Assembly: GCF_001558155.1 (NCBI RefSeq)
Contig: NZ_LOAS01000012.1
Location: 124,001 to 188,000, forward strand
Source: Aliiruegeria sabulilitoris
GTDB taxonomy: Bacteria; Pseudomonadota; Alphaproteobacteria; Rhodobacterales; Rhodobacteraceae
Reading direction: 5' to 3'
DNA: 64,000 nt
The notes under the pieces: model-generated
The model's input: the letters and a program-made list of their open reading frames with translations, nothing else
Databases searched by the model: none
Told to the model about the DNA's origin: nothing
In this document: positions 19,043 through 29,046 of the stretch, piece by piece
Position numbering within the stretch: position 1 is the first letter of the stretch
How the letters are laid out: each line of letters opens with the position of its first letter
Translations under genes and position numbers: made by a program

Positions 19043-20074
19043 TCAACGGCGGGCGGATTTCAGCATAGAGAGGCGGATGAAAAGCCGCTCCACCAGCGCC
19101 ATCTGCGGTGCCGTCTGGCCGCCGGAGCGCAGCTCCAGATCGGTGTCGACAAGCTGCGCCAGCGCGGTTTCGAGCTTGTCCCGGCCCCATTCCTGCGCCT
19201 GCCGGATCATGCGGTCGCGGCGCGGCCCGAAAATGGGCGGGCGCTGGCGTGCGATGCCGGAGGAGGGGCCCTTGGGGTCGCAAGCGGCGGAATGCAGCGC
19301 GCGAAAATGGCGGGTGGCGCTGATCACGAGGAAAACGGGCGCCTCGCCCTGTCCGTCGAGCTTCTGGATGAGCGGACCGATCTCGCGCACGCGGCCCTCG
19401 GCAACGGATTGCAACAGGTCGTCGACGGCGGCCTCGATAGTGGCGGGGGCAAGCTGGGCGATCTCTTCGCTGGTGAGCGGGGAGGGGTCGCCGATCTTGT
19501 AGAGGGCGATCTTTTCCAGCGTTTGGCGAAAATCGCCTGGATCGAGCGCGCGGCCAAGTGCCTCGAGATCGGTCATCGCGTTGCGGTCGATTTCATTGAG
19601 GCCGGCGCGTTTCAGTTCCGACTCAATCTCGGCACGGCTGGGCGGGTCGTCATAGATCGCGGCGCAAAGCGCGTTCTTGTGGCTTTCGAACAGCTTGCGC
19701 AGCTTGGAGCTTGCCTTGAGCATACCGGCGGTCACGACGATCATCGCGTCGCCCTCATGCCATTCGCCCAGGGCGCTGGAGATGGCGTCGAGCTGTCCGT
19801 CGGCGGCGTCCTCCACCAAAACGGCGCGCTGGCCGGGAAAGAAGCCCACGGCCTTGACCGCATCGAGCAACGCGGCACCGTCGCGGCGGAGTTCCGGCCC
19901 AGAGAGCCGGGCGAGGCGCATTTCCTCGTCGCCATTGGGGCCGATCAGCGTGGCAATCAGGTCCTGTCGCTTGATGGCGACCCGCATCGCGTCCGCCCCG
20001 TAGATCAGGATGCCGGCACGACGCGTGTCCGGATTGGAGAAGAAGGCATTTGCGTCGCGCCCGGAAAGTTTCAC
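19043..20074 (-). CDS. holA: DNA polymerase III subunit delta
   Basis: HolA opens the sliding clamp within the clamp loader. The 343-residue protein starts [12 protein letters not shown] and shows the degenerate AAA+ layout of delta subunits (ILIYGADAMRV, DDPPSRAEIESELK, the DLEALGRALDPGDFRQTLEKIALY lid region). It also has the C-terminal collar helices (HFRALHSA...IRQAQEWGRDKLETALAQLVDTDLELRSG). The last part (QMALVERLFIRLSML) is typical. It overlaps the end of lptE by four bases (ATGA), giving the widespread order leuS–lptE–holA. Confidence 0.93.
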   Translation of the reverse strand: MKLSGRDANAFFSNPDTRRAGILIYGADAMRVAIKRQDLIATLIGPNGDEEMRLARLSGPELRRDGAALLDAVKAVGFFPGQRAVLVEDAADGQLDAISSALGEWHEGDAMIVVTAGMLKASSKLRKLFESHKNALCAAIYDDPPSRAEIESELKRAGLNEIDRNAMTDLEALGRALDPGDFRQTLEKIALYKIGDPSPLTSEEIAQLAPATIEAAVDDLLQSVAEGRVREIGPLIQKLDGQGEAPVFLVISATRHFRALHSAACDPKGPSSGIARQRPPIFGPRRDRMIRQAQEWGRDKLETALAQLVDTDLELRSGGQTAPQMALVERLFIRLSMLKSARR

Positions 20075-20568
20075 GGCAGCCAGCTCTGCGCCGTTGCCAT
20101 CAGCTCGGTCACGACCTGATCGGCAAGGATGATCATCAGCCGTTCCTGGGCGTTGGTCGTGGACGCGGCGGTCGCCACTGTGGTCCCGAGCGCAGAATAG
20201 GCCACGAAATTGCGCACGGTTCCGCTGGTGACAGTTGCCTGGCTGGCCTGGTCGACCACGGTATAATCCAGCTTGCCGGTGAGGTGGTAGCGATAGGTCG
20301 AATCGTCGGGGGAAACGGCCAGTCCGTCATACCCGTAAGTGACCGTGAAGGTCAGCCGATAGGGAGCGGAGTCGTTACGGCTCAGCCGGGTCTCGATCCG
20401 ATCCACGAAAGCATAGCTGGGCTTGTCATAAGGCGGGTTTGTCGTGAGCTGCCCGCGCAACCGGTCACCGGCGCCACCCGGCGCATAGGCCGGGGTGAAG
20501 CCGCAACCGGCCGTAAGCCCGGTGGCGGCGAGGGCGATGAGGACACTTCTGCGATCAGACAACGACAT
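20071..20568 (-). CDS. lptE: LptE, LPS-assembly lipoprotein
   Basis: LptE is the outer-membrane lipoprotein plug of LptD that inserts lipopolysaccharide. The signal peptide ends in a lipobox LTAGC (Cys22), followed by [10 protein letters not shown], a classic alphaproteobacterial LptE start. The rest (165 aa total) is a small alpha/beta domain with [14 protein letters not shown] and [11 protein letters not shown]. Sequence conservation in this family is low. The position between leuS (14-base overlap) and holA is decisive. Confidence 0.9.
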   Translation of the reverse strand: MSLSDRRSVLIALAATGLTAGCGFTPAYAPGGAGDRLRGQLTTNPPYDKPSYAFVDRIETRLSRNDSAPYRLTFTVTYGYDGLAVSPDDSTYRYHLTGKLDYTVVDQASQATVTSGTVRNFVAYSALGTTVATAASTTNAQERLMIILADQVVTELMATAQSWLP

Positions 20569-23158
20569 TCACGATCCGCCCCGGTACGACGATGAGTTTC
20601 TTCGGCTGGCCCCCGTCCAGTGCCCGGATCACCGCGTCATGAGCAAGCACCAGCGCCTCCACTGTCGCCTTGTCCGCGTCCTTGGCAACCTCCAACTCGC
20701 CGCGCTTCTTGCCGTTGATCTGGATCGGCAGGGTGATGGTGTCATCCACCAGCATGGCCGCGTCCGCTTTCGGCCAGGGCGCGCGGGCAACGAGCCCTTC
20801 GCCGCCGAGCATGGACCAGACTTCCTCGGCCAGATGTGGCGTCATCGGCGACATGAGCTGCGCCATAACGCGCATGGCCTGTGCCTTGGCACCGGTGGTG
20901 GCCTTAGACTTGGCGACCGTATTGGTAAAGCCATAGAGCTTGGCGATGGAGGTGTTGAACGCGAAGCCCTCGATCCCGTCGGTCACGTCGGCAATCGCGC
21001 GATGGGTGGCCTTTTCGAGGGCGCGGTCCTCCTCGGAGGCCCCGTCCGGGGCCGCCTCGTCGGCCCGCTGGCGGAGTTCCTCCGCCAGGCGCCAGACCCG
21101 GCCGAGATGCTTGTAGGCGGCCTCGGCGCCAGAGGCCGTCCATTCCACGTCGCGTTCCGGCGGGCTGTCGGACATGACGAACCAGCGCGCGGTATCGGCG
21201 CCGTATTGGGTCACGATGGACACCGGGTCGACCACGTTCTTCTTGGATTTCGACATCTTGGCGGAGGGAATCACTTCTACAGCCTCGCCCGTGCCCTTGA
21301 CCACCACGCCGGATTCCGTCCGCTCGACGTCTTCGGGCAGATGGTAGATCGGGCGGTCGTTCTCGTCGCGGGTCAGGTAGATCTCGTGGGTGACCATGCC
21401 TTGGGTAAAGAGCGCGTTGAACGGCTCCTTACATTTCTCCGGCAGGTGCCCGGTCAGGTGCATCGCGCGGGCGTAGAAGCGCGAATAGAGCAGGTGCAGG
21501 ATCGCGTGCTCGATGCCGCCGATATACTGGTCGACATTCATCCAATAGGCGGCCTCTTCGGCCACGGTCGGCGTTTCCGCGCGCGGCGCGGTGAAGCGGG
21601 CGAAATACCACGACGAATCGACGAATGTGTCCATCGTGTCCGTCTCGCGTCTTGCCGGCTTTCCGCAGCGGGGGCAGGGAACGTCGCGCCAGCTCGGGTG
21701 ACGGTCCAGCGGGTTGCCGGGAACGGAGAAGTCGATCGGCTTGCCGTCTTCATCATAGGGCAGCTCGACGGGGAGGTTCTCGCGATTCTCCGGCACGACG
21801 CCGCAATCACCGCAATGCACGACCGGAATTGGGCAACCCCAATAACGCTGACGGCTCAGCCCCCAGTCCCGCAGGCGGAACTTGGTGACGCCTTGGCCCA
21901 GACCCTTCGCCTCGAAGAGGTCGATTGCCGTCGCGATTCCCTCTTCGCCCGTCTGGGTCTCCGCTCCGGCAAAGCCCTTGACGTAACTTACCTTTTCGGA
22001 CTTCAGCGGCACATAAGCCTCACCGCCATCCTCGGGCGCTGCGAAACCTTCGGCCGGTTCAACCGGTGCATAGGTCGAGGTCACCGGCAGACCGTATTTG
22101 CGAGCGAATTCGAGGTCGCGCGCGTCATGGGCCGGGCAACCGAAAATTGCGCCGGTGCCGTAATCCATCAGGATGAAGTTGGCGATATAGACCGGCAGCT
22201 CCCAGCTCTCGTCGAGCGGGTGACGCACCTTGAGCCCGGTGTCGAATCCGCGCTTCTCGGCTTTCTCCAGCTCCTCCTCCGAAGTGCCCATGCGGCGGCA
22301 CTCGGCGCAGAACGCGGCGATCTCCGCGTTATCCGTCTCCAGCGCTTTCGCCAGCGGGTGGTCGGGCGAGATGCCGACGAAACTCGCCCCCATCAGCGTG
22401 TCAGGGCGAGTCGTGTAAACCTCAACCTTGTCAAAACCCTCGGGCGCATCCACCGTGTCGAAGGCGAATTGCAGGCCACGGCTCTTGCCGATCCAGTTGG
22501 CCTGCATCAGGCGCACCTTCTCGGGCCAGTCTTCCAGACCGTCCAGCGCGTCCAGCAGTTCCTCGGAGAAATCCGAGATCTTGAAGAACCACTGTGTCAG
22601 TTCCTTGCGCTCCACGAGCGCCCCGGAGCGCCAGCCGCGCCCCTGCTCGACCTGCTCGTTGGCCAGCACCGTCATGTCGACCGGGTCCCAGTTCACGACG
22701 GCATTCTTGCGATAGATCAGGCCGGCATCGAGCATGTCGATGAACATGCGTTGCTGCTGGGCGTAATATTCCGGATCACAGGTGGCAAACTCGCGCGACC
22801 AGTCGATGGAGAGCCCCAGTGGCTTCATCTGCGCGCGCATGTCGGCGATATTGCTGTAGGTCCAGTCCTTCGGGTGGCCGCCCGAAGCCATGGCGGCGTT
22901 CTCGGCGGGCATGCCGAACGCGTCCCAGCCCATCGGGTGCAAGACGCTGAAACCACAGGAAGATTTGTAGCGCGCGATAACATCGCCCATCGTGTAGTTG
23001 CGCACATGGCCGATGTGGATGCGCCCCGACGGGTAGGGGAACATCTCGAGGACGTAGTATTTGGGCCTGGCCGGGTCGCGGACGGCCTTGAAAATACCGG
23101 CATCCTCCCAGGCAGCTTGCCATTTGGGTTCGATGATGGACGGGTCCAGACGGGACAT
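20555..23158 (-). CDS. leuS: Leucyl-tRNA synthetase
   Basis: This class I synthetase charges tRNA-Leu. The HIGH signature is [15 protein letters not shown] and the KMSKS loop is [14 protein letters not shown]. The CP1 editing domain contains [13 protein letters not shown] and [18 protein letters not shown] zinc-like Cys pair is present (CPRCGKP). Length of 867 residues is normal. It is the first gene of leuS–lptE–holA. Confidence 0.97.
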   Translation of the reverse strand: MSRLDPSIIEPKWQAAWEDAGIFKAVRDPARPKYYVLEMFPYPSGRIHIGHVRNYTMGDVIARYKSSCGFSVLHPMGWDAFGMPAENAAMASGGHPKDWTYSNIADMRAQMKPLGLSIDWSREFATCDPEYYAQQQRMFIDMLDAGLIYRKNAVVNWDPVDMTVLANEQVEQGRGWRSGALVERKELTQWFFKISDFSEELLDALDGLEDWPEKVRLMQANWIGKSRGLQFAFDTVDAPEGFDKVEVYTTRPDTLMGASFVGISPDHPLAKALETDNAEIAAFCAECRRMGTSEEELEKAEKRGFDTGLKVRHPLDESWELPVYIANFILMDYGTGAIFGCPAHDARDLEFARKYGLPVTSTYAPVEPAEGFAAPEDGGEAYVPLKSEKVSYVKGFAGAETQTGEEGIATAIDLFEAKGLGQGVTKFRLRDWGLSRQRYWGCPIPVVHCGDCGVVPENRENLPVELPYDEDGKPIDFSVPGNPLDRHPSWRDVPCPRCGKPARRETDTMDTFVDSSWYFARFTAPRAETPTVAEEAAYWMNVDQYIGGIEHAILHLLYSRFYARAMHLTGHLPEKCKEPFNALFTQGMVTHEIYLTRDENDRPIYHLPEDVERTESGVVVKGTGEAVEVIPSAKMSKSKKNVVDPVSIVTQYGADTARWFVMSDSPPERDVEWTASGAEAAYKHLGRVWRLAEELRQRADEAAPDGASEEDRALEKATHRAIADVTDGIEGFAFNTSIAKLYGFTNTVAKSKATTGAKAQAMRVMAQLMSPMTPHLAEEVWSMLGGEGLVARAPWPKADAAMLVDDTITLPIQINGKKRGELEVAKDADKATVEALVLAHDAVIRALDGGQPKKLIVVPGRIVNVVV

Positions 23159-23249
23159 CGCTTACCTCGGCTCACGGAGACTTCTGTTCCGCGGCTTGAT
23201 AAGCGTGTGCCCGCCCAGCGTCCAGTGCGGCTTTGCCGCCCCGGAAGTC

Positions 23250-23747
23250 TCAGAGACGGGTGTGCTGGATCCGCATTTGGCGCGCTCGGGTCAGGATGGC
23301 ATCCTCGACGGCGCGCACCGTGTCGGGATCGGCCGGGCCGGAGCGGGTGTTGAGCGAAACCTTCAGCGAGCGCGCATCCAGCGCCGGATCGGTGACATAG
23401 ACGGTCGCCCGGTAGGCGCGGCCACCACCGGGAGGTGTGCCGTATCCGGTCACGATCACGCCAGAGAAAGGATCGACTCGCTCGACGGGCAGGAAATTCA
23501 GGATATCCATCGACGCCAGCCAGATGTAGCGGTTCACTTCCAGCGTGGTATTCGCGTCGTCGAGATTCGTGAACAGATCCCAGATCGTGTCGCGCTTGTT
23601 GCCGTCGTCGTCCACTGCGGGGTTGTACTCGTTGGGAAGCTGGCTGGTATCCACATCCGTGGATATCCTGCTGCCCCAGCCACAGCCGGAAACGATGGCC
23701 ACACAGGCCAGAGCGGTCGCGGTCTTAGTTACCGATGCGAAGGTCAT
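23250..23747 (-). CDS. DUF3576 lipoprotein
   Basis: This 165-residue predicted lipoprotein has a signal peptide with lipobox VSGC (Cys22). It is followed by the DUF3576 domain (TIWDLFTNLDDANTTLEVNRYIWLASMDILNFLPVERVDPFSGVI). The domain is common in Alphaproteobacteria; its role is unknown, presumably in the envelope. I start at ATG 23747; an ATG at 23768 is possible. It is upstream of leuS on the same strand, separated by about 90 bases, and divergent from the porin. Confidence 0.88.
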   Translation of the reverse strand: MTFASVTKTATALACVAIVSGCGWGSRISTDVDTSQLPNEYNPAVDDDGNKRDTIWDLFTNLDDANTTLEVNRYIWLASMDILNFLPVERVDPFSGVIVTGYGTPPGGGRAYRATVYVTDPALDARSLKVSLNTRSGPADPDTVRAVEDAILTRARQMRIQHTRL

Positions 23748-23984
23748 GCCCTCTGCCCCCCGAAGCATTGTTTTGGCAGTGTGTAACCGAGCCTTTAAGG
23801 CCTCACAAGACTTTAGAGCCTCGGCAGGGTTTCGCCACTGTGGCAAAGCTGCACCAAATTCCGCAAGCTGACTCTGCGCACTCATCGCTAACTTGCAATC
23901 AAGGCTCTGGGGAGCGAGACACTCCTCATACCCAATTCGGATTCCCGGGTTGAGGTGAACTCTTGAGATACACGAGGGAAAACG

Positions 23985-25073
23985 ATGAAAAAGGTTCTTC
24001 TCACTTCGACCGCTCTGGTTGCCTTTGCAGGCGCAGCTGCCGCTGAAGTTACGATGTCCGGCTCTGCCGAAATGGGTGTCATTGGTGGCGAAAATATCGA
24101 GACGCAGTTCCTGCAGTCGATCGACGTTCGCTTTTCGCTGTCCGGCGAGACCGACAATGGTCTGACGTTCGGTGGTAGCATCGATCTGGACGACGTTGCC
24201 GACTCCGCTACGTCCTCTCCGTCGGGCCTGGGCGACCAGACCGGCTTTGCTGACTTCACGGTCTTCGTGTCCGGCGAGTTCGGCACCGTGACCATGGGCG
24301 ACACCGATGGCGCTCTCGACTGGGCGATGACCGACGCTGCCTCGATTGGCAACCCGGGTTCCATCGCGGACAACGAAACCGGCCACCTCGGTCGTCAGGA
24401 CACCTACTTTGACGGTGCCTATGACGGTCAGATCCTCCGCTACGACTACGCCTACGAAGGCTTCGGCTTCGCAGTGTCCGTCGAGCAGGACGACCGTTCG
24501 GACGCCGAACTGGACCAAGACGCCATCGACGCGGGTCTCGCCGCGGGTGATCTGGATCGCGGCGACTACAACTGGGCCGTTGGTGTCAAGTGGTCTGGCG
24601 AAGCTGGCCCCGGCACTGTCAAGGTCGGCGCTGGTTACCAGGCCACCGACTATGCGTCGCTGACCCTGGGTACCGACGACAACAACATCACGCTCAACTT
24701 CAATACAGACGCTACCGTCTGGGGCCTGTCCGCTGGCTACTACATGGACAACGGTTTCTCCATCGGTGGTACCTACTCTGACTGGAGCGCCGACGGTATC
24801 GACGACGGCTCGCACTGGGCGATCGGTGCTGGTTACGCCTTCGACGCCTTCTCGGTCCACGCCAACTACGGTGAGCACTACTTCAAAACCGATGGCAGCG
24901 ACAAAATCGATGCGTCCGGTTGGGGTCTTGCCGCTGGTTACGACCTCGGCGGCGGTCTGTCCGTTCTGGCTGGCTACGGCTACTCCGAGCTCGAGATCAA
25001 GGACGGCGCTACTGGCGACAAGTCGAAGGGCGACACCAGCAACTGGTCCCTCGGTCTGTCCATGTCCTTCTGA
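23985..25073 (+). CDS. Outer-membrane porin (Rhodobacter type)
   Basis: This is a 362-residue beta-barrel porin. The signal peptide MKKVLLTSTALVAFAGAAAA is followed by EVTMSGSAEMGV. Alternating beta-strands with acidic loops follow, ending in the outer-membrane insertion signal with C-terminal Phe (LGLSMSF). It is rich in Asp/Glu and Gly, as in marine Rhodobacteraceae. Codon use (many GGT, GCT, TCC) differs from its neighbours and matches a very highly expressed gene. GAGGG precedes the ATG, and a strong terminator follows. The 237-base divergent region before it (23748–23984) should hold its promoter; I could not pick a confident -35/-10. Confidence 0.94.
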   Translation: MKKVLLTSTALVAFAGAAAAEVTMSGSAEMGVIGGENIETQFLQSIDVRFSLSGETDNGLTFGGSIDLDDVADSATSSPSGLGDQTGFADFTVFVSGEFGTVTMGDTDGALDWAMTDAASIGNPGSIADNETGHLGRQDTYFDGAYDGQILRYDYAYEGFGFAVSVEQDDRSDAELDQDAIDAGLAAGDLDRGDYNWAVGVKWSGEAGPGTVKVGAGYQATDYASLTLGTDDNNITLNFNTDATVWGLSAGYYMDNGFSIGGTYSDWSADGIDDGSHWAIGAGYAFDAFSVHANYGEHYFKTDGSDKIDASGWGLAAGYDLGGGLSVLAGYGYSELEIKDGATGDKSKGDTSNWSLGLSMSF

Positions 25074-25097
25074 TCTTCGATCAGAGACTGTTTAGGG

Positions 25098-25128
25098 AAG
25101 AGCGGGCATTGCCCGCTCTTTTCTTTTT
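25098..25128 (+). terminator. Rho-independent terminator of the porin gene
   Basis: A 10-bp perfect stem (25098–25107 with 25111–25120) has a 3-base ATT loop and is followed by TTCTTTTT. It lies 24 bases after the porin stop. Confidence 0.93.
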
Positions 25129-25176
25129 GGGCCGGAGAATGTTAGCAGGTGTCGAACATCCAGCAGGTCGGCCCTT

Positions 25177-26649
25177 ATGCTTCCAGTCAATCCCGCGCGT
25201 TTTTCTGAGCTTTTCCACAAAACTCAAGCGCTTGAGAAAGCCGGACGGCTTGATGAGGCCCGCGACCTTTGCCGCAGGCTGATCGCCGCGGCGCCGCAGC
25301 GTGTGGAGCCACATTTCCAACTCGCCCGGATCGAACGCCGCGCCGGGGATATTGCAGCCGCAATTGCCCATTTGCGCGATGCCAGGGCGTTGAAGCCCAA
25401 GGAACCGGCTATCCTCGCGGCACTCGCAGACATGCTGTCGGCCCATGGCGATGACGAAGAAGCGCTCCAGATCCACGACATCCTGATCCGCGCCGCCCCG
25501 CGCGATGCGCGCTACCTGATCGACAAGGCACTGGTATTGCAGCGGACCGGCGCGTTCGAAAAGGCCGAAACCACGCTCCGCAAGGCGCAAGCGCTCGACC
25601 CGTTGCGGGGAGAACCCTACCGGATGCTCACCGCCAACCGGAAGGTGAAGCCGGGCGACCCGTTGATCGGCAAGATGAAGGCGGCGCTCGGGAAAAAGAA
25701 TCTCTCCCGGTCCGCGCGTGTCGAGATCGAGTTCGCCTTGGCCAAGGCGATGGAAGACACTGAACAATATGGCGAGGTCTTCCGCTACCTGTCTCCCGCC
25801 AACGCGACAATGAAATCGGCCTATGGTTATGACGTTTCCGACCGGCATGCGGAGGTGAACGGTTTGATCGAGGCCTTTCGTGATTTCGATTTCACGCCCA
25901 CCAGGCAGGTCGATGACAAATTCGCACCGATCTTTGTAACCGGCCTGCCCCGTTCGGGAACGACCCTTGTCGAGCAGATCCTGGCAAGCCACTCGCAGGT
26001 GACGAGCGGCGGCGAGATGCCCTATGCCTTGCGCTTGTGTTACGACGCAATCGGGGACCCGGGGCGGGGCTTCACGCCGATGGCCAAGGTGGCAGGTGAC
26101 AAGATCACGCGCCTTGCCGAACAATACGAAGCGGCGGCGCGTTCCAGCGTCTCCTTCGACCGGATCGTGACCGACAAGGCGATCCAGTCGCACTTGGTAA
26201 TGGGCCTGCTGAAGATGGCGATTCCCTCGGCGCGTTTCATCGTCGTGCGCCGTGATCCGCGCGACCTGCTCTATTCCATCTACAAGAACCTGTTCGCGCA
26301 GGGCACGCATCGCTACGCCTATGATCTGGAGGATCTCGCGAAATACTACGCGAGCTTTCTGCAGATGCTGGATTTCTGGCGGGAGAACCTGCCGGGCGGT
26401 TTTCACGAGGTCCATTACGAGGAACTCGTGGCGGATCCGGAGACGCAGTCGCGCGCGCTGGTTGCCGCGGCCGGGCTGGAATGGGAGGATGCATGCCTCG
26501 AATTCCACAAGAGCCGCAGTTCGGTGAAAACCTTGTCGGTTCAACAGGTTCGCCAACCGATTTACCGCAGTTCGGCGCAGGCCTGGCGCCGCTACGAGAC
26601 CGACTTGCAGCCGTTGGTCGACGCACTTGAACGGGAAGGGGTGCTCTGA
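25177..26649 (+). CDS. TPR-repeat sulfotransferase
   Basis: This is a fusion of tetratricopeptide repeats (residues about 1–150, e.g. LEKAGRLDEARDLCRRLIAAAP) with a PAPS-dependent sulfotransferase domain. The 5'-phosphosulfate loop is FVTGLPRSGTTLVEQIL near residue 252–268. The 3'-phosphate-binding block is FIVVRRDPRDLLYSIYKNLF near 350. No signal peptide is present, so it is cytosolic or membrane-associated. The acceptor (carbohydrate, lipid or tyrosine) is unknown. The by-product PAP would be a substrate for the CysQ-like enzyme at 8 kb. It starts 49 bases after the porin terminator and ends one base before yggS. Confidence 0.85.
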   Translation: MLPVNPARFSELFHKTQALEKAGRLDEARDLCRRLIAAAPQRVEPHFQLARIERRAGDIAAAIAHLRDARALKPKEPAILAALADMLSAHGDDEEALQIHDILIRAAPRDARYLIDKALVLQRTGAFEKAETTLRKAQALDPLRGEPYRMLTANRKVKPGDPLIGKMKAALGKKNLSRSARVEIEFALAKAMEDTEQYGEVFRYLSPANATMKSAYGYDVSDRHAEVNGLIEAFRDFDFTPTRQVDDKFAPIFVTGLPRSGTTLVEQILASHSQVTSGGEMPYALRLCYDAIGDPGRGFTPMAKVAGDKITRLAEQYEAAARSSVSFDRIVTDKAIQSHLVMGLLKMAIPSARFIVVRRDPRDLLYSIYKNLFAQGTHRYAYDLEDLAKYYASFLQMLDFWRENLPGGFHEVHYEELVADPETQSRALVAAAGLEWEDACLEFHKSRSSVKTLSVQQVRQPIYRSSAQAWRRYETDLQPLVDALEREGVL

Positions 26650-26650
26650 A

Positions 26651-27304
26651 ATGGGGTTGAAAGAGATTCGCGAACGGATTCTGGCGGCAGAAATCGCAGC
26701 CGGTCGTCCGCAGGGGGCAACCGAATTGATCGCGGTGTCGAAAGTGCAGCCACTGGAGCGGGTAGAGGCTGTTCTGGAGGCTGGCCACCGCGTCTTCGGC
26801 GAGAACCGGGTGCAGGAAGCGCAGGGCAAGTGGCCAGATTTCAAGGAGCGTTTCGACGGCGTGGAACTGCACCTGATCGGCCCACTTCAGACCAACAAGG
26901 CCCGCGCGGCCTTCGAGCTGTTTGATGTCATCCACTCACTGGACCGTCCGAAGCTGGCCACCACCTTTGCCCGCCTTGCTGATGAAACCGGGCACTGTCC
27001 GCCCGTCTTCATCCAGGTCAATACCGGTGAGGAGCCGCAAAAGGCCGGCCTTTTGCCAGCGGAGACCGATGCCTTCGTGACGCAGGTGCGTGATCTCGGC
27101 CTGCCGCTGCGTGGCTTGATGTGTATTCCGCCAGTTGACGAGGAGCCGTCTTTGCATTTCGCGCTGTTGGCAAAGCTTGCCGAGCGCAATGGCTTGGAGG
27201 GCCTTTCCATGGGCATGAGCAGCGATTTCGAGAGCGCGATTGCCCTTGGCGCGACCCATGTCCGCGTCGGCTCGGCGATCTTTGGCGACCGGGATTACGG
27301 CTGA
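26651..27304 (+). CDS. YggS/PLPBP-family pyridoxal-phosphate homeostasis protein
   Basis: These proteins bind PLP through a lysine and balance vitamin B6 and amino-acid pools without a known enzyme activity. Seen here are the PLP lysine block LIAVSKVQP, HLIGPLQTNKAR, VNTGEEPQKAG, LMCIPP and the C-terminal GMSSDFESAIALGATHVRVGSAIFG. The protein has 217 residues from ATG 26651. It directly follows the sulfotransferase gene with one base between stop and start, so they are cotranscribed. It converges with the L,D-transpeptidase gene three bases further on. Confidence 0.94.
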   Translation: MGLKEIRERILAAEIAAGRPQGATELIAVSKVQPLERVEAVLEAGHRVFGENRVQEAQGKWPDFKERFDGVELHLIGPLQTNKARAAFELFDVIHSLDRPKLATTFARLADETGHCPPVFIQVNTGEEPQKAGLLPAETDAFVTQVRDLGLPLRGLMCIPPVDEEPSLHFALLAKLAERNGLEGLSMGMSSDFESAIALGATHVRVGSAIFGDRDYG

Positions 27305-27307
27305 GCT

Positions 27308-27802
27308 TCAGGGAACGATCAGTCGGGTTCCCGGGGGAAGCTCAGGAAGCAAGGCAAGCAGGCGATCGCGGCGAAAGGCGATGCACCCTTCCGTCGGATG
27401 GCGCGGCTTGTGCCAGATATGCAGGAAGATCGCTGATCCGCGTCCCGGTTGCGCATCCGGCCAGTTCCAGTCTGTCGTCAGGATCACGTCATAGAGCGGA
27501 TCGGCCCTGCGCAGGGTTTCATGGCTGAAGCCATGCGGTGCCTGGACGTGGTGGTTATAGGCCGGATCGCGAGAGTCATCCGACCAAAGGTCGCGGGGGC
27601 CAATCGGAACTGCCCAAGGCGCCGGGTGCGGGAGGCGATCCGGGCGATACAGCAAGCCGGTAATGACATGCGTGCCGCGCGGTGTCGCGCCGTCGCCTTC
27701 GCGCTTGTTGGATCGGATGCCGCCGCGCCCGATGGCAGCTGGCAGAAGCCTTCCGCGGAAACGGATGCCGCGCGGCGTCAGGACAAGGTCCCGCGGTGTC
27801 AC
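27308..27802 (-). CDS. L,D-transpeptidase (YkuD) family protein
   Basis: The YkuD active-site block is visible: HIWHKPRHPTEGCIAF with the catalytic Cys and upstream His, and YNHHVQ for substrate shaping. At 164 residues it is a short version with no signal peptide and no LysM domain. It belongs to the L,D-transpeptidase catalytic-domain group (COG3786) rather than the ErfK type. It would act on peptidoglycan peptides if exported, but the export route is not apparent. The GTG start overlaps the ribA stop (GTGA), making it the second gene of that operon. Confidence 0.85.
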   Translation of the reverse strand: MTPRDLVLTPRGIRFRGRLLPAAIGRGGIRSNKREGDGATPRGTHVITGLLYRPDRLPHPAPWAVPIGPRDLWSDDSRDPAYNHHVQAPHGFSHETLRRADPLYDVILTTDWNWPDAQPGRGSAIFLHIWHKPRHPTEGCIAFRRDRLLALLPELPPGTRLIVP

Positions 27803-28881
27803 AACAGATGGCCCGATTTCGCCGCCTTGGTTGCGAGGTAGGCGGCATTCTCGTCGGTCTTGCCAACCTTGAGGGGCACGCGTTCGGTGACCTCGATTCC
27901 CTGCGCCTGCATCATCTTGATCTTGGCAGGGTTGTTGGTCATCAGCCTCACGGACGAGAAACCCAGTTCCCGCAACAAAGCGGCACCGATACGAAAATCG
28001 CGTTCGTCATCCTCGAAACCCAGCCGGTGATTGGCCTCGACCGTGTCGAAGCCCTGATCCTGCAGGGCATAGGCGCGCATCTTGTTGGCCAGCCCGATGC
28101 CACGCCCTTCCTGGTTCAGATAGAGCAAAACACCGCTGCCCTCTTTCCCCATGGCGGCCAGAGCGCCGCGCAACTGCGGGCCACAATCGCATTTGAGCGA
28201 GCCCAGCAGGTCGCCGGTGAAACAGGCCGAGTGCAGCCTTGCCAGAACGGGCGCGGACCGGTCCGGTTGGCCGATTTCCACCGCGTAATGCTCTTCGGCG
28301 CCGTCATCGGGGCGAAAGATATGCAACCGCCCAGACTCGGCCAATGCCATGGGCAGGCGCGCGGAGACGACTTCGTCATAGCTGGCCCCTTCCGCGGGTT
28401 GCAGGTCGGTCGCGAGATCCAGCTCGGTCAGGTTCAGTTCGCGCGCAAGCGCCGGATCGGCGCATGGCCGAACCAGAACGGCGGGCAAAAGCCGCGCCTG
28501 CTTGGCCAGCGCAATCGCCGCGCGGTGAAGGGCGGCGTCCCCGCCGCGTTCCGTGCGAAACGGACCCTTCATCGGTGCCGAGAGGTCATCGGCCGGGTCT
28601 GCCACTGTCTGCACCCATTCGAGTGTCGCGTCCGAGGGCAGGCAGATCCTTGCAAGGTCACCGTCATACGCGCGCGCCTTGAGCGTCTCCGCCCGGCGGG
28701 CCGTGATCGCAAGGACCGCGTTACCATCTCCGGCCATATTGGAAAAACGTGCTTCGTCGAGTGTTTCGGTGGCAACGATCAGAGCCGCCTCACCGCCTGC
28801 GCGCAGGCACACGGGCAGGCCCATGCGCAGGTCGGCGCGGGCGCGGGCACGGCGTTCGGCGGGGGTCGGTGAAAGCGACAT
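27799..28881 (-). CDS. ribA: GTP cyclohydrolase II with N-terminal extension
   Basis: RibA opens GTP to start riboflavin synthesis. The RibA domain (about residues 165–355) has the zinc cysteines in HSACFTGDLLGSLKCDCGPQ, LLYLNQEGRGIGL and the MTNNPAKI motif. The first ~150 residues (RMGLPVCLRAGGEAALIVATETL and onward) resemble a degenerate RibB-like domain without its acidic active-site residues, so this is not a bifunctional RibBA. The frame stays open far upstream to 29661, but ATG 28881 fits the conserved start. It is divergent from the response regulator gene and coupled to the L,D-transpeptidase gene. Confidence 0.92.
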   Translation of the reverse strand: MSLSPTPAERRARARADLRMGLPVCLRAGGEAALIVATETLDEARFSNMAGDGNAVLAITARRAETLKARAYDGDLARICLPSDATLEWVQTVADPADDLSAPMKGPFRTERGGDAALHRAAIALAKQARLLPAVLVRPCADPALARELNLTELDLATDLQPAEGASYDEVVSARLPMALAESGRLHIFRPDDGAEEHYAVEIGQPDRSAPVLARLHSACFTGDLLGSLKCDCGPQLRGALAAMGKEGSGVLLYLNQEGRGIGLANKMRAYALQDQGFDTVEANHRLGFEDDERDFRIGAALLRELGFSSVRLMTNNPAKIKMMQAQGIEVTERVPLKVGKTDENAAYLATKAAKSGHLL

Positions 28882-29046
28882 GGGGCCTCGAATGCTTGGC
28901 TGCAGCGCGATAGCATGTAACGAAACGACCCGGAAGTTGAAACAATTCCCCGTTGCTTCACACAACGCCGTGAACCGTTTGCAGCATTTCTTGCCGAAAG
29001 CGTCAACGCTCCGCATCTGGGCAGGAAGGCAAAGGAAGGAATGACG

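Noticed and set aside
20495-23353. A 952-codon plus-strand frame opposite leuS
   Set aside because: Antisense shadow of leuS; no family motifs and biased composition.
23748-24878. Upstream extension of the DUF3576 frame across the porin gene
   Set aside because: The extension is antisense to the porin; the lipoprotein signal begins at 23747.
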